64,000 nt of DNA from SXOA01 sp051004015 (GCA_051004015.1 JBPCKT010000007.1:7653-71652); one strand, 5' to 3'. Numbered from the stretch's first letter, positions 1 through 10,158 are shown. Numbers and translations: made by a program. Notes: generated from the sequence alone by a model not told the origin.

Positions 1-1828
<1,828 letters not shown>

Positions 1829-1836
1829 AGTTCGTG

Positions 1837-1857
1837 GGGTAGGCTTCCAGCCTGCCC
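1837..1857. repeat. Small palindrome downstream of glnN
   Basis: GGTAGGCT-TCC-AGCCTGCC type inverted repeat with a three-base TCC loop, between the glnN stop codon and its terminator. It has the same layout (arm, TCC/GGA loop, arm) as other palindromes in this window. Confidence 0.6.
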
Positions 1858-1876
1858 TGTAAACGAAAGCAATTGC

Positions 1877-1909
1877 GGGCGGAAGGATCAATTCCTTCCG
1901 CCCGTTTTT
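1877..1909 (+). terminator. Rho-independent terminator of glnN
   Basis: A perfect 11-bp stem (GGGCGGAAGGA paired with TCCTTCCGCCC), a 5-base loop and a following GTTTTT run. It lies 49-81 bases after the glnN stop. It also argues that the next gene starts at 1927, because an earlier in-frame ATG at 1873 would put the hairpin inside the coding region. Confidence 0.85.
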
Positions 1910-1926
1910 CGTGTACTTTGGGAAGG

Positions 1927-2616
1927 ATGGACCTCGCCGCCAACCTCGCCCGCGTTCGCCAGCAGATTGCTGAAGCGGCAGTGCGGTCGGGGAGAGGGGC
2001 GGAAGACATCGGGCTGGTCGGAGTGACCAAGTATGTAGACATCGCAGCGACCCGGACACTGTTCGAGGCGGGCCTGCACGACCTCGCCGAAAGCAGGCCC
2101 CAGGAGTTGTGGCGGAAGGCGGAAGCGCTGCAGGCTCTGCCCGTCCGCTGGCACGCCATCGGCCACTTGCAACGGAACAAGGTGGAGCGGACGCTGCCAC
2201 TCATCTCGCTGCTGCACAGCGGCGATAGCTTGCAGCTTCTCGAGGCGGTCAGCGCCGCGGCGGTGAAACAAGACCGTGTTGTCGCGACGCTGCTGGAGGT
2301 GAACATCAGCGGGGATGCGGCCAAGCACGGGTTTGCCCCTCACGTTTTACGCTCTTCTCTTTCGACCATTGCGGCACTACCCGGTATCCAGGTGTGCGGC
2401 CTGATGACGATGGCGTCTTTGGAAGGAGGAAACGACCGTGCCCGGCGGGATTTCGCATCTCTGCGAGAGTTGCGGAATGAGCTGCTCGTCGATTGTCCGC
2501 CGCATGTCGAGCTCCAGGAGTTGTCGATGGGCATGACCAGCGACTTCGTGGAGGCCATCGAAGAAGGGGCCACCATCGTCCGCGTCGGCTCGGCTCTCTT
2601 TGAGGGAGGGGAGTAA
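1927..2616 (+). CDS. YggS/PROSC family pyridoxal-phosphate-binding protein
   Basis: A 229-residue cytoplasmic protein of the YggS family (PLP homeostasis; alanine-racemase-like TIM barrel without racemase activity). The expected Schiff-base lysine is in GVTKYVD (about K35). The family C-terminal phosphate-binding region LSMGMTSDFVEAI...GATIVRVGSALFEG is intact. The start at 1927 is preferred over 1873 because the family begins with an MxLxxNLxxVRxxI helix and because the glnN terminator covers the earlier ATG. The GGAAGG directly before the ATG is too close for an ideal ribosome site. Length is normal for the family. Confidence 0.92.
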   Translation: MDLAANLARVRQQIAEAAVRSGRGAEDIGLVGVTKYVDIAATRTLFEAGLHDLAESRPQELWRKAEALQALPVRWHAIGHLQRNKVERTLPLISLLHSGDSLQLLEAVSAAAVKQDRVVATLLEVNISGDAAKHGFAPHVLRSSLSTIAALPGIQVCGLMTMASLEGGNDRARRDFASLRELRNELLVDCPPHVELQELSMGMTSDFVEAIEEGATIVRVGSALFEGGE

Positions 2617-2795
2617 ATGAAACCAATGGCTGCCCACTATCGTCTTAGCCTTGTGAGTAGTCATGGAACTGCGGCGTCGTAACATCCGCGTAACATGGCC
2701 GCGGCGCTGATGGCAAGGCACCTGCGGCGATTTACAATTCCTAATTGCAATCCTCCGAGCCGCGTGTTCGCGTCCCCCAGGCGCACAGGAGATTT

Positions 2796-3931
2796 ATGAG
2801 ACACTCATCGGCCCTTTGTGCTGCTCTTTTGCTGCTATCCCAAATCGCGCTCGCGGACGAGGAGAAGAAGGAGCCGCCGTCCGGCGTGGTCTCGCTGCTG
2901 GAGGACAACGCGGAGGAGCTGCTGCCGAAATTGACCAATCCGACAGGCTGTCCGGGCGAAGGGCACGTCGAAAAGGACGATGTGTTGCGGGGTCAAGCAG
3001 CATTCGCATTGTCCCGATGCAGCGGTATGAGCCGGGGATTCCCGGATGGGAGCACCGCATCCGCGAGCAGCCCAAGCCGGGAGAGTTCCGCTATCTCCGC
3101 TTTGCCTGGAAGTGCCGCGGCTGCACCGGGATCATGCTGCAAATGCACGACCTCACGGATTGGCACATCCGCTACACCGCCGGAGGCAACAAACATGGCT
3201 GGATGACGCAGTTTGTGTCGGACAAGCCGCCGTCGGCGTGGACGGTGGTGACGGTGGACTTGTTCAAGGACTTTGGGGAGCGGACGATTCGCGGGATGGC
3301 CCTCACCTGCTTCGACGGCGAGGCGGGCTACTTTGACCACATCTACCTGGGACGGTCGATCGCCGACCTCGACCGGATTGACGCCAGCGGACTCGCGGAG
3401 GCCCCTCCGCGGGAGTGGACCGCCGAAGAGCTCGAGGAGAAATGGCGGGAGGCGACGTCTCAGGAAGCCGCAGCCGCCTACCGCGGGTTCTGGACCCTCG
3501 TCCACGCCAAGCCAGCTCCCCGGTTCGTGACGGAGAAGCTGAAAGCCATGCAGCGCAGCGGGGGAGCCGCCACGGTAAAGAAGTGGCTGGCGGAGCTCGA
3601 CCACGACGACTTTGCTACCCGCGAGAAAGCCAGCGAAAACCTGGCCGCGGTTGTCGATACGGTCGCCGATCTCCTGGAAGCAGAGTTGGCCCGCACGCAG
3701 TCCGTCGAAGTAAAATTCCGGCTCAGGAACGTGTTGGCGAAACGGGCAGCGGCCGGCGCCGGGCCGGTCGGTTCGCCCGGCACGGGGCAACTGGAAAAGG
3801 CCGTCCGCATTCTCGAGCTCAGCCGCTCCGCCCAGGCCAAGGAGTTCCTGACGGAACTATCCACGGGCGACGAAAGCGATGGAATTGTCAAAGCAGCGCG
3901 GGAGGCGGTGAAGCGGCGGGAGAGCAAATAG
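2796..3931 (+). pseudogene. Secreted planctomycete protein with C-terminal HEAT-like domain, interrupted by a -1 frameshift
   Basis: The reading frame starts at ATG 2796 (AGGAGA four bases upstream) with a clear signal peptide (MRHSSALCAALLLLSQIALA), runs to about 2990 and continues only in another frame to 3931. The product would read ...EKDDVLRG then SSSIRIVPMQRYEPGIPGWEHRI. The switch lies at a GGGG run (2989-2992); one missing G explains it. The second frame encodes a jelly-roll-like segment (GEFRYLRFAWKCRG...YFDHIYLGRS) followed by the helical repeat domain LDHDDFATREKASENL...EVKFRLRNVL often found at the end of planctomycete WD40 proteins. Function unknown, probably exported. It is a recent pseudogene, a phase-variable tract or a sequencing error; one sequence cannot tell. 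The end is convergent with the next gene, one base apart. Confidence 0.7.
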
Positions 3932-3932
3932 C

Positions 3933-4799
3933 TCACCCATCAAACGCATCCGGATAGATCACCACTTCCACCCGCCGGTTCTTCGCCCGTCCTTCCTGGC
4001 TGGCGACGGCTGCCAGCGGATGGTTGTCCCCCAGAGCGAGCATCGAAAGCTGACGGGCGGGGACGCGGCCGCGTGTGACGAGCTGCTGGAAGACGGCTTG
4101 GACTTGGGAGGCGGTGAGCGTGTGGGAGGTGATGGCGTTGGCGCCGCCGGTGCCGTCGCCGTGGGCTTCGAGCACGATCCGCTGGCGGGGATAACTCCGC
4201 GCGACGGCGTTAGCAATCTCGTCCAGGATCATCGAGCTGTTTCCTGTCGGCTGGGCGGTGCCGGGGACAAACAGCCGGTCGCTGGGAATCTCGATGCGAA
4301 TCACCTCGCCGTCCTGCCGCACTTCCAGCCCCGGCAGACTGACCGCGGATAGAGACTGCTTAACGGAATTGTTCGCCGTGATCGACGCGCCACCCTTGAA
4401 CTGCGTGGAGGCTTGATGGGTCTTCAATTTCTGCTCGGCGTCTTTCCTGGCGGCCAGGGCTTCATTCCATTTCGTTCCTGCCTCGCCGATTTGCTTCTGC
4501 AAAATGGCCACTTGTTCTTGCGCGGCTTGCAATTGCCGGTCCCGGTCCGCGATCTGCCGGTGCAGATCGGCGTTGTTCCCATCAAGCTGCCCCAGCCGGC
4601 GATTGAGGTCCGTCATCTGCGCGGTCAACTTCTGCTGCTCGGTCTGCATCGCCAACATCTGCCCCGGCGAGAGAGCGCCGGCCGTTCCCGCCGGCCGCTG
4701 GAACGGATTGTTCTGGCAACCCGCCGCCGATAGCACCGCCGCCAGCGCGCACGACCCCGCCAGGAAACTCCTGACGCGGCTGTGCGAAGGGATGTTCAT
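3933..4799 (-). CDS. OmpA/Pal-like peptidoglycan-associated lipoprotein with coiled coil
   Basis: A 288-residue predicted lipoprotein. The signal peptide ends in the lipobox LSAAGC (C28). Residues about 45-125 are a Q/L/E/K-rich coiled coil (LTAQMTDLNRRLGQLD...LQAAQEQVAILQKQI). Residues about 170-285 form an OmpA-C domain (SDRLFVPGTAQPTGNSS, VLEAHGDGTGG, GRAKNRRVEVVIYP), which binds peptidoglycan in Pal, OmpA and MotB. It probably tethers an envelope layer to the cell wall. The NxRxxxxNRRVEV signature of the family is represented by RAKNRRVEV. No operon partner is nearby. Confidence 0.88.
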   Translation of the reverse strand: MNIPSHSRVRSFLAGSCALAAVLSAAGCQNNPFQRPAGTAGALSPGQMLAMQTEQQKLTAQMTDLNRRLGQLDGNNADLHRQIADRDRQLQAAQEQVAILQKQIGEAGTKWNEALAARKDAEQKLKTHQASTQFKGGASITANNSVKQSLSAVSLPGLEVRQDGEVIRIEIPSDRLFVPGTAQPTGNSSMILDEIANAVARSYPRQRIVLEAHGDGTGGANAITSHTLTASQVQAVFQQLVTRGRVPARQLSMLALGDNHPLAAVASQEGRAKNRRVEVVIYPDAFDG

Positions 4800-4936
4800 G
4801 GATCAATCGTCGGAAAAATGGGAGCGCGAAAGGGTCCGGGAATTCGGGGCGAATCGTAGCAATCCCCCTTGCGCCTCGCAAGGCGAAAAGTCGCCCGGTT
4901 TGCCTACTTTATGAAGCCGAAACTTCATGGGAACTC

Positions 4937-6076
4937 TTAGCCCGCCGCCAGCGGGGCCAAAAACTCGCGGCGGCGCTCCTGGGGGGAGTGGCGTTTATCC
5001 CGGCGGCGGCGCATTTCATGTCGCTTGCTAGTCTTTCCTCGGGGGATATAGGAGAAAGTGATTGCGCTCTCTGCTGGCAGAAGGCCGCCTTCCTCCCCCT
5101 CTCCCCCTGGGGGAGGACCGGGGTGAGGGCATGACGGGGTCGGGAGGGGTTTTCGCGGCGAAAACTCCTCCCGACCCCCTACGTCTGCGGAATGCTGAGA
5201 AGCAAGCTCCCCGGCCTCGGCCGCACCTCCCTCCTGCGGGCGTGTCTCCCATACTCGCTCTGCATACGCTCGGAACTGCTCGTCCGTCCAGCCAGCACAT
5301 CCCGGATCGCTTCGCAGGTCTTTTATAAGCTGTTTGCACACTTCGTTTTTGATGTACTCCTCGGTCCCGAAAGGCGACTTATCCTCTTGCCCCGCCTGAA
5401 TTTGCGGCTGGACGATTTCTGCAGCGACCGCGCTTTTTTCGTTTTTCTTTATAAGCGGCTTTTTGACCTTCGCATTCTCGTCCCTTCTGGCCTCTGACCT
5501 CTGAACTCCGACCCCTGCCTCCTGACCCCTGACCCCTGTCCCCTGACCCCTGGCCATCGCCTCCCGCCTCTGCCGCTCTTCCGCCAGCGCCATCTCGCGC
5601 TGCGTCCTGCCGGTGATGTCCACGCCGGCCAGTTTGGCCTTGGCCTGGGCCAGGCGGAGAGCCGTGTTGAGCAGTCCGGCCTTGGCGCACTGTCCGCCCA
5701 CCTTCTTGGTCTCGGTCCAGTTCACCACTCCCCGCGTTCCTGATCTCTCGGTCACTTTGTTCTTCCTGCTCTGCTCCAAGTCGTGCATCGTCTGCTGGAG
5801 AAGAAAATCGATCTGGGCCTCGATCACAAACTTCCCCACGGCCATTTCCCCGCTCGTGCTCTCGCTTTGCCGTGCCCGCGGCAGCGCACGGTCCAGCCAC
5901 TCCCCCACCTCCATCACAATCTGCGACACTCGCGGCTGGCTGATCCCATGCTCCGCCGCCACGTCGCACTGCCCGCGGTTTTTCAGCACCACCGCCTCAT
6001 AAATCAGCCGATCCCGCAATTGCGGGGGCTCAAGCTCACGTAGCTCTGCATTCAGGTTTTGTAAGTCGAGGGACAT
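4937..6076 (-). CDS. Helix-turn-helix protein with repeat-derived C-terminal half
   Basis: Start at 6076 (MSLDLQNLNAELRELEPPQ) with a good GGAGG site six bases upstream; longer versions up to 6319 lack this support. 379 residues. Residues 15-65 contain a helix-turn-helix (DVAAEHGISQPRVSQIVMEVGEWL) like the terminase-small-subunit or sigma-region-4 type, followed by a helical region with GVDITGRTQ. The middle (RGQGTGVRGQEAGVGV) is encoded by nine 7-bp DNA repeats, and the later PHPGPPPGGEGEE stretch comes from a common intergenic repeat. The basic tail (RRRRDKRHSPQERRREF) may be read-through of repeat DNA. Probably a DNA-binding protein; function unknown. Whether the last 100 residues are genuine is doubtful. 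Confidence 0.65.
   Translation of the reverse strand: MSLDLQNLNAELRELEPPQLRDRLIYEAVVLKNRGQCDVAAEHGISQPRVSQIVMEVGEWLDRALPRARQSESTSGEMAVGKFVIEAQIDFLLQQTMHDLEQSRKNKVTERSGTRGVVNWTETKKVGGQCAKAGLLNTALRLAQAKAKLAGVDITGRTQREMALAEERQRREAMARGQGTGVRGQEAGVGVQRSEARRDENAKVKKPLIKKNEKSAVAAEIVQPQIQAGQEDKSPFGTEEYIKNEVCKQLIKDLRSDPGCAGWTDEQFRAYAERVWETRPQEGGAAEAGELASQHSADVGGREEFSPRKPLPTPSCPHPGPPPGGEGEEGGLLPAESAITFSYIPRGKTSKRHEMRRRRDKRHSPQERRREFLAPLAAG
5136..5178. repeat. 43-bp near-perfect palindrome inside the HTH gene
   Basis: Two 21-base arms (left 5136-5156, right 5158-5178) match as inverted repeats with a single mismatch; the core is GTTTTCGC-G-GCGAAAAC and the ends are GGGGTCGGGAGG. A related copy lies at 6214-6291. 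It sits in the coding region of the HTH protein, next to a second common repeat (5088-5130, CCCCCTGGGGGAGGACCGGG). Confidence 0.8.
5491..5553. repeat. Heptamer array, nine units, CCCCTGA type, within a CDS
   Basis: Nine consecutive 7-base units: cctctga, cctctga, actccga, cccctgc, ctcctga, cccctga, cccctgt, cccctga, cccctgg. The length of 63 bases keeps the reading frame of the HTH gene, which reads it as a glycine/arginine/glutamine-rich linker on the minus strand. Confidence 0.85.
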
Positions 6077-6130
6077 GGGAACCTCCGGAAAAACGCTGGG
6101 ACCAAAGGGACTGGATTGACTTGTTTGTAC

Positions 6131-6159
6131 AGTATACACTAGTACCCATCCAAATCCAA
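6131..6159 (-). promoter_or_regulatory. Candidate sigma70-type promoter for the HTH gene
   Basis: On the minus strand a TATACT -10 (6131-6136) is 17 bases from a TTGGAT -35 (6154-6159). The -10 is a good match and the -35 weak. It would start transcription about 48 bases before the ATG at 6076. Confidence 0.4.
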
Positions 6160-6213
6160 GAGGTTCCCAGAAGATTTTCCAAGATTTTTTCGCGCCCATA
6201 AGACCGCCCAGAA

Positions 6214-6291
6214 GGGGTCGGGAAGAGTTTTCGCGGCCAATGTTCTTGCGGTAATCAGGCGTGGCGCACCGAGAAAACCCTTCCCAACGCC
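6214..6291. repeat. Second copy of the GGGGTCGGGA palindrome with a split centre
   Basis: The left arm 6214-6237 (GGGGTCGGGAAGAGTTTTCG...) and the right arm 6268-6291 are imperfect inverted copies (about 19 of 24 bases). They are separated by 30 unrelated bases. Both arms are homologous to the palindrome at 5136-5178, so the two copies bracket most of the HTH gene. Confidence 0.7.
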
Positions 6292-6340
6292 AGCGGATGC
6301 AGGAGGGGGCGATGGTCAACCACAGAGGTCGACAACCTCC

Positions 6341-8299
6341 CTACTTCAAGCCTTCGATAACACGCCGCTCAAACTCCTGTCCCTTTTTCATCGCCTGAGA
6401 CGCATCATCGGCCAGCGCCAGTCCGTACTTGGCGGCGATGGGTAGAAATGCTTTTGGCTCGGCAAAGACGAAGATGCCATCCTGACCGCCGGTCCGCAAG
6501 GGAATGAATCGCTCCGGCTGTCCCGCGGTTTCCAGAGCCAGATCGACGAGGCGATGGACGGCTTCCACGTCGTACCAATCTCCATAGTTTTCCGCGCCGA
6601 CGCGGAACAGGCGGTTTTTGTAGACGAGCTGCACGATGTACGGGGCGTCCAAGTCGTCTTTATTCCTTTGCTGCCAGAACTGGGCCGCAAACTCCGGAGT
6701 GAACTTGCCGGAAGTCGCTTCCGCGAAGTCGAACAGGAGCCAGTGATGATTGCACGGCATTTGGTCAGACTCGGCGTCGAACATGACGACAACTTCTTCC
6801 TGAACCAAGGCCCAAAATAACGTGCCGGGATCGGAAGGATCCAGCGGCTCCGTTTCGAAACTCTCGCGGCGTCCCTTTTCCATCTTGAGAATTACAGCTT
6901 CCGGAGACGAACGAATGACTCCCGCGGAGCGCAGGTCCGCCAGAGCCGACGTCAGGTCCAGTCCGGCGAGCTTCCATTTCGCCCACATTTTGGCGTCTTC
7001 ATCGAGTTGCTCCAGGCGAGATTGAATGACTTCCTTGCCGCGGGCACCAAACTTCTCCAGGAGCAGCCGCACGGTCTCGGTGTCGAGCGGACGATTGGAC
7101 CTGGTATAGGCCGCCAGCACGACGGGAACCACCTGGTCGAACTCCTGCTCGCTGACAATCCTCTCCCGCAGCATCCGTATCGTGAGGGGATTTGCCCGCT
7201 GCCTGGCGATATGTTCCAGCAGCAGTGATTTGGCTCGTGCCGGCTGCAAGCGGACAATTCCCTCGAACGCATAATCACGACTGACGGGGTCTTTGGCCTT
7301 CTGATAAATGTCGGTGAGCAGCGGGAGGGAATCCAAGGTCGCGGTCGGCGCCAGGTCGCGGACGATGTTCTGTTCGTAGCGTTTCTCCTTAAATCCCAGC
7401 ATGTATTGGTGGATGGCGGCGCGGACCGGCTCGGAAATCTGCTTGTCGGCGTTATTGAGCAGGGCTTGAAACGGCGCGCACACAAACTGCGGATAGTCGT
7501 ACTCGCGGTCTTGCAGGACATGCGGGAGCAAGGTGTCCACGGCCTTCTTGGTCGTGGCGATTTCCGCCAGGTTCTCGGCAATCGGCGCGGGTTTGCGAAA
7601 CTTCCGGGTTTCCAAAACCGCCACAAGCTTTTCTTCCGCTCCGGGAATTCGCTGGCGGGAGCACAAATGGGCTGCCGCCGCAACAACCTCTTCGTCTGCA
7701 TCCCCCAGCAGTTGCAAGAGCTGTCGGGCAGTGTCAGGTGCGGAAAAATCAACGTCGATTCCCCAATCGCCCAGCGTCTTGAGGGCGGCGCAGCGCAGCG
7801 CGGGAGACTTGGACTGCAGAGACTCCAACAGAAATTTCTCGCCGAGCGGCTCCTTCAGCCCAATCAATACTTCGGCAGCCTTGGTTTTGGAAGCTGCCTC
7901 TAAATGCTCGTCCGTCAGGATGCTCTTGAGGTCGCTCAAGGCCTCCGTGTGTCGCAAATGTAAGGCGCGCATCGGCTCGGAAAATACGTAGTCGCCGCCT
8001 TTGACCTGGACGATCGCCTGCTGATACAGCTCGTCGAGAGATTCCTTAAACATCCGTCGCGTTTTTTCCATCTCGTCCGCCTCGTCAATGATGCGCGGCT
8101 TCCGGTCCACGCGCGCGGGAGAGGTATGATCGCGACTCCTGTGAACGGTCATCCCATCGGGCAGGTCTTGAGAATCACCTTTGACGTGTTCGACAAGGAT
8201 TTTGGGGTTGGAAGATGGCGGCGTGCCGGGCTGCCCGGGATTTGAACCGCACCCGGCAAAGCCGACGACCAAAATCATCATCAAGACGGGGCCGCGCAT
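6341..8299 (-). CDS. HEAT-repeat lipoprotein, planctomycete type
   Basis: A 652-residue predicted lipoprotein: a short signal peptide with lipobox GFAGC (C17), then a proline-rich linker. Residues about 95-420 are helical HEAT-like repeats (LHLRHTEALSDLKSIL, AALKTLGDWGIDVDFSAPDTARQLLQLLGDADEEVVAAAA and so on). The last roughly 190 residues are a globular domain (VVVMFDAESDQMPCNHHWLLFDFAE...IPLRTGGQDGIFVFAEP) that I do not recognise. HEAT repeats usually serve as protein-binding scaffolds; an envelope scaffold role is inference. It is a single gene, and no promoter is evident. Confidence 0.75.
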   Translation of the reverse strand: MRGPVLMMILVVGFAGCGSNPGQPGTPPSSNPKILVEHVKGDSQDLPDGMTVHRSRDHTSPARVDRKPRIIDEADEMEKTRRMFKESLDELYQQAIVQVKGGDYVFSEPMRALHLRHTEALSDLKSILTDEHLEAASKTKAAEVLIGLKEPLGEKFLLESLQSKSPALRCAALKTLGDWGIDVDFSAPDTARQLLQLLGDADEEVVAAAAHLCSRQRIPGAEEKLVAVLETRKFRKPAPIAENLAEIATTKKAVDTLLPHVLQDREYDYPQFVCAPFQALLNNADKQISEPVRAAIHQYMLGFKEKRYEQNIVRDLAPTATLDSLPLLTDIYQKAKDPVSRDYAFEGIVRLQPARAKSLLLEHIARQRANPLTIRMLRERIVSEQEFDQVVPVVLAAYTRSNRPLDTETVRLLLEKFGARGKEVIQSRLEQLDEDAKMWAKWKLAGLDLTSALADLRSAGVIRSSPEAVILKMEKGRRESFETEPLDPSDPGTLFWALVQEEVVVMFDAESDQMPCNHHWLLFDFAEATSGKFTPEFAAQFWQQRNKDDLDAPYIVQLVYKNRLFRVGAENYGDWYDVEAVHRLVDLALETAGQPERFIPLRTGGQDGIFVFAEPKAFLPIAAKYGLALADDASQAMKKGQEFERRVIEGLK

Positions 8300-8419
8300 T
8301 GGAATCCAAGCGTTGATGGCAGATGGGAGAGGAGTCTGCGTAGTTTAGAACAGGGCAACACGTCTGGCTACCATTCGCCAGGTGCCGCCGATTCGACGAC
8401 CGGAGTCCCGCTACTTCGG

Positions 8420-8497
8420 TTACGGATTCTTCCCCGGCCGCAGATAGATAAAACTCTGGCCGAGCTTGCCACCGTAATTGCGGCAGCGATGCAGAGA
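8420..8497 (-). pseudogene. Decayed 3' end of a second ftr copy
   Basis: The minus strand encodes RNYGGKLGQSFIYLRPGKNP followed by a stop at 8420-8422. This is clearly homologous to the C-terminus of the intact ftr at 9232 (GNYGGKLGKSFIYLKEQG). The DNA is also similar: a 17-base identical block at 8441-8457 (CAGATAGATAAAACTCT) is shared with the ftr 3' end, followed by further matches. A one-base loss before the asparagine breaks the frame upstream, and similarity ends near 8497. The vapBC-type pair lies between remnant and intact gene. Confidence 0.8.
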
Positions 8498-8529
8498 AAG
8501 CAGAGAGACACTGCGGTGGCGCAGAAGTG

Positions 8530-8934
8530 TCAGGGACTCTGGTGGGTGATCACGACAAGATTAGGGATATTCGCAAAGTCACGGCCATTGTGAGTCAGCA
8601 GCGGAATGGAGTGTCGCAGCGCCGTTGCGGCGATCCATGCATCCCCACAGTCAATCGGAAATCCGTGTGCGAGTCGATGGGCTGTGATCTCGCCCCAATG
8701 CCGCGACAAGTCGTCGTCGTAGGGGAGCACTGCGCATCGCAAGATAGCCGCTTCCAGGCTTTGGCGACGAGTATTCCCCCAATTGCGAGTGAGCGCCCAA
8801 GCACGCAATTCCGCGACCGACTGAAAACTCAGGCAGAGTTGCGCACCGGAGACGTCGGGAGCATACAGGGCCGCGCGAGTGTCGCGCTTGAAGAAGTACG
8901 AGAACACGTCCGTGTCGAGCAGGACGCTCTTCAT
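8530..8934 (-). CDS. PIN-domain ribonuclease toxin, VapC family
   Basis: 134 residues. The acidic residues of a PIN active site are present: D7 (LLDTDVFSY), E42 (SVAELRAW), D95 and D98 (IDCGDAWIAA), and N116 (LLTHNGRDF). VapC toxins are Mg-dependent RNases held inactive by a partner. The ATG overlaps the stop of the upstream antitoxin by four bases (ATGA), which indicates coupled translation. The pair sits inside a partly duplicated ftr region, consistent with mobile behaviour of such modules. Confidence 0.9.
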   Translation of the reverse strand: MKSVLLDTDVFSYFFKRDTRAALYAPDVSGAQLCLSFQSVAELRAWALTRNWGNTRRQSLEAAILRCAVLPYDDDLSRHWGEITAHRLAHGFPIDCGDAWIAATALRHSIPLLTHNGRDFANIPNLVVITHQSP

Positions 8935-9185
8935 GAGCGCCGGGCCTCACGGACAAACGCCATGAGGTCGTCGACGGACTCATTGGGCGGCCAGTCCCCG
9001 GCGAGTTCCGCTGGATCAACGCAGGGCTGGATGCTTTGTTCGCGAGCCAGTTCGGCGAGTGATTTTTTCGCCCAAAAGGGGGAATCGGTGCGCTCGATTT
9101 CAATCCGCACGGGAGTTCCGTCGGGTAGCGAAACCGGCGTGTCGAGGACGGCGACGCCGTTTTGAATGTGCCCGTGATAGGTCAT
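8931..9185 (-). CDS. Antitoxin partner of the PIN toxin
   Basis: An 84-residue small protein. The N-terminal part (YHGHIQNGVAVLDTPVSLPDGTPVRIEIE) resembles the AF2212/DUF104-like or AbrB-type beta segment seen in antitoxins of VapC partners. The C-terminal part (ESVDDLMAFVREARRS) probably wraps the toxin. It lies upstream of, and overlaps, the PIN gene by four bases. A perfect TATAAT upstream suggests its own promoter. Confidence 0.8.
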   Translation of the reverse strand: MTYHGHIQNGVAVLDTPVSLPDGTPVRIEIERTDSPFWAKKSLAELAREQSIQPCVDPAELAGDWPPNESVDDLMAFVREARRS

Positions 9186-9230
9186 CAGCAGATCCCGCTG
9201 CGCTGGATGGGTTTAGTTGAGACTCATCCT

Positions 9231-9254
9231 ATTATACCTTCCCGCTCGTACCTT
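9231..9254 (-). promoter_or_regulatory. Candidate promoter of the toxin-antitoxin pair, inside the ftr stop region
   Basis: On the minus strand a perfect TATAAT -10 (9231-9236) overlaps the stop codon of ftr (9232-9234). A weak GGAACA -35 lies 17 bases upstream. The 5' leader would be about 40 bases. It would allow the pair to be expressed separately from ftr. Confidence 0.45.
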
Positions 9255-10158
9255 GTTCCTTCAGATAGATAAAACTCTTCCCCAGCTTGCCCCCATAATT
9301 CCCGGCCGAGATGCGGAGGAGGCCGGGGGTGGTGGCGGAGGCGGCGAGGGCGGACTGGGTGGCGCGGGTGATGGAGACGAGGTCGCGGCCGTTGATGATG
9401 ATTTCCATGATGGAGTTGATGCCCGGCGAGAGCTCGGATTTGGCCCCTGGGTCGCCGCGGAGGAGCGGGCAGTATTTTTCGTAGGTGCTGGCGACGGTGA
9501 AGGAGTATTTGCTCCCCGCCTTGGAGCCGCTGCCGGCGATGCCGCCGGGAAAGGGCATGATGACGCCGGGGCACCTTTGGACGGCCGCCACGCCCGCCTC
9601 GGCCGCGGCCAGGGCAGCTTCCGCGGACTCGCCGAGATACCATAGGTTTCCTCCCATCAGCCCTTCCGCATACCCCAGCCGGCGGTCGAGGAGAAACTCG
9701 CCGCCGAGCGTCGGAATCCACCACATCTTGCGGCCCCAGCGCTCCACCCGCCGCTGAAAGCCGTCGCCGAAGAAGGCGACCTTCCGCCCCATCTTGAAGT
9801 GCGTGTCGGCGTCGATGAGGTTGAAGCAGGCCGCCGTCGGGCAGGTGAGGACGTTCTGGCTGATGCGGACCAGGGCCGCCATTTCCAGGGCCCGCACCCG
9901 GTCCTTGCGGAACCGGGGGACGTGGAGCTGAATGACCGCCCCAGGGCGACCGTCGGGCGTGAACGATGGTTCGCCGGTGTCGGGGCCGACGTAGCGGTCG
10001 AGCCCCGCTTCGCAGTCGCAGAGAATGGTGCTCGAGCCGTTGCCGGTGACGGCCTGCACGGCGTGCTCGACCCAGCGGCGACTGCAGGCGGTAATCAGAA
10101 ACTCGACGTAGATGCTGCGGAAGGCTTCGGCGTAGGTGTCGTCGATGACGGCAGACAT
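9232..10158 (-). CDS. ftr: Formylmethanofuran:tetrahydromethanopterin formyltransferase
   Basis: 308 residues, full family length. It transfers the formyl group between methanofuran-type cofactor and tetrahydromethanopterin; in planctomycetes and methylotrophs it runs in formaldehyde/C1 oxidation with Fhc subunits. Family blocks are visible: DDTYAEAF, RFRKDRVRALEMAALVRISQNVLTCPTAA, CPGVIMPFPGGIAGSGSKAGSKYSF and SPGINSIMEIIINGRDL. It ends with NYGGKLGKSFIYL. Cytoplasmic. The next gene downstream on this strand is the toxin-antitoxin pair, and the gene upstream (10230) is a folate enzyme. No other H4MPT genes are in the window. Start ATG 10158 lacks a Shine-Dalgarno sequence. Confidence 0.93.
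   Translation of the reverse strand: MSAVIDDTYAEAFRSIYVEFLITACSRRWVEHAVQAVTGNGSSTILCDCEAGLDRYVGPDTGEPSFTPDGRPGAVIQLHVPRFRKDRVRALEMAALVRISQNVLTCPTAACFNLIDADTHFKMGRKVAFFGDGFQRRVERWGRKMWWIPTLGGEFLLDRRLGYAEGLMGGNLWYLGESAEAALAAAEAGVAAVQRCPGVIMPFPGGIAGSGSKAGSKYSFTVASTYEKYCPLLRGDPGAKSELSPGINSIMEIIINGRDLVSITRATQSALAASATTPGLLRISAGNYGGKLGKSFIYLKEQGTSGKV

Noticed and set aside
4937..6319. Longer version of the HTH protein starting at 6319
   Set aside because: The first 81 codons run over a palindromic repeat and a candidate promoter; the start at 6076 has a good ribosome site.
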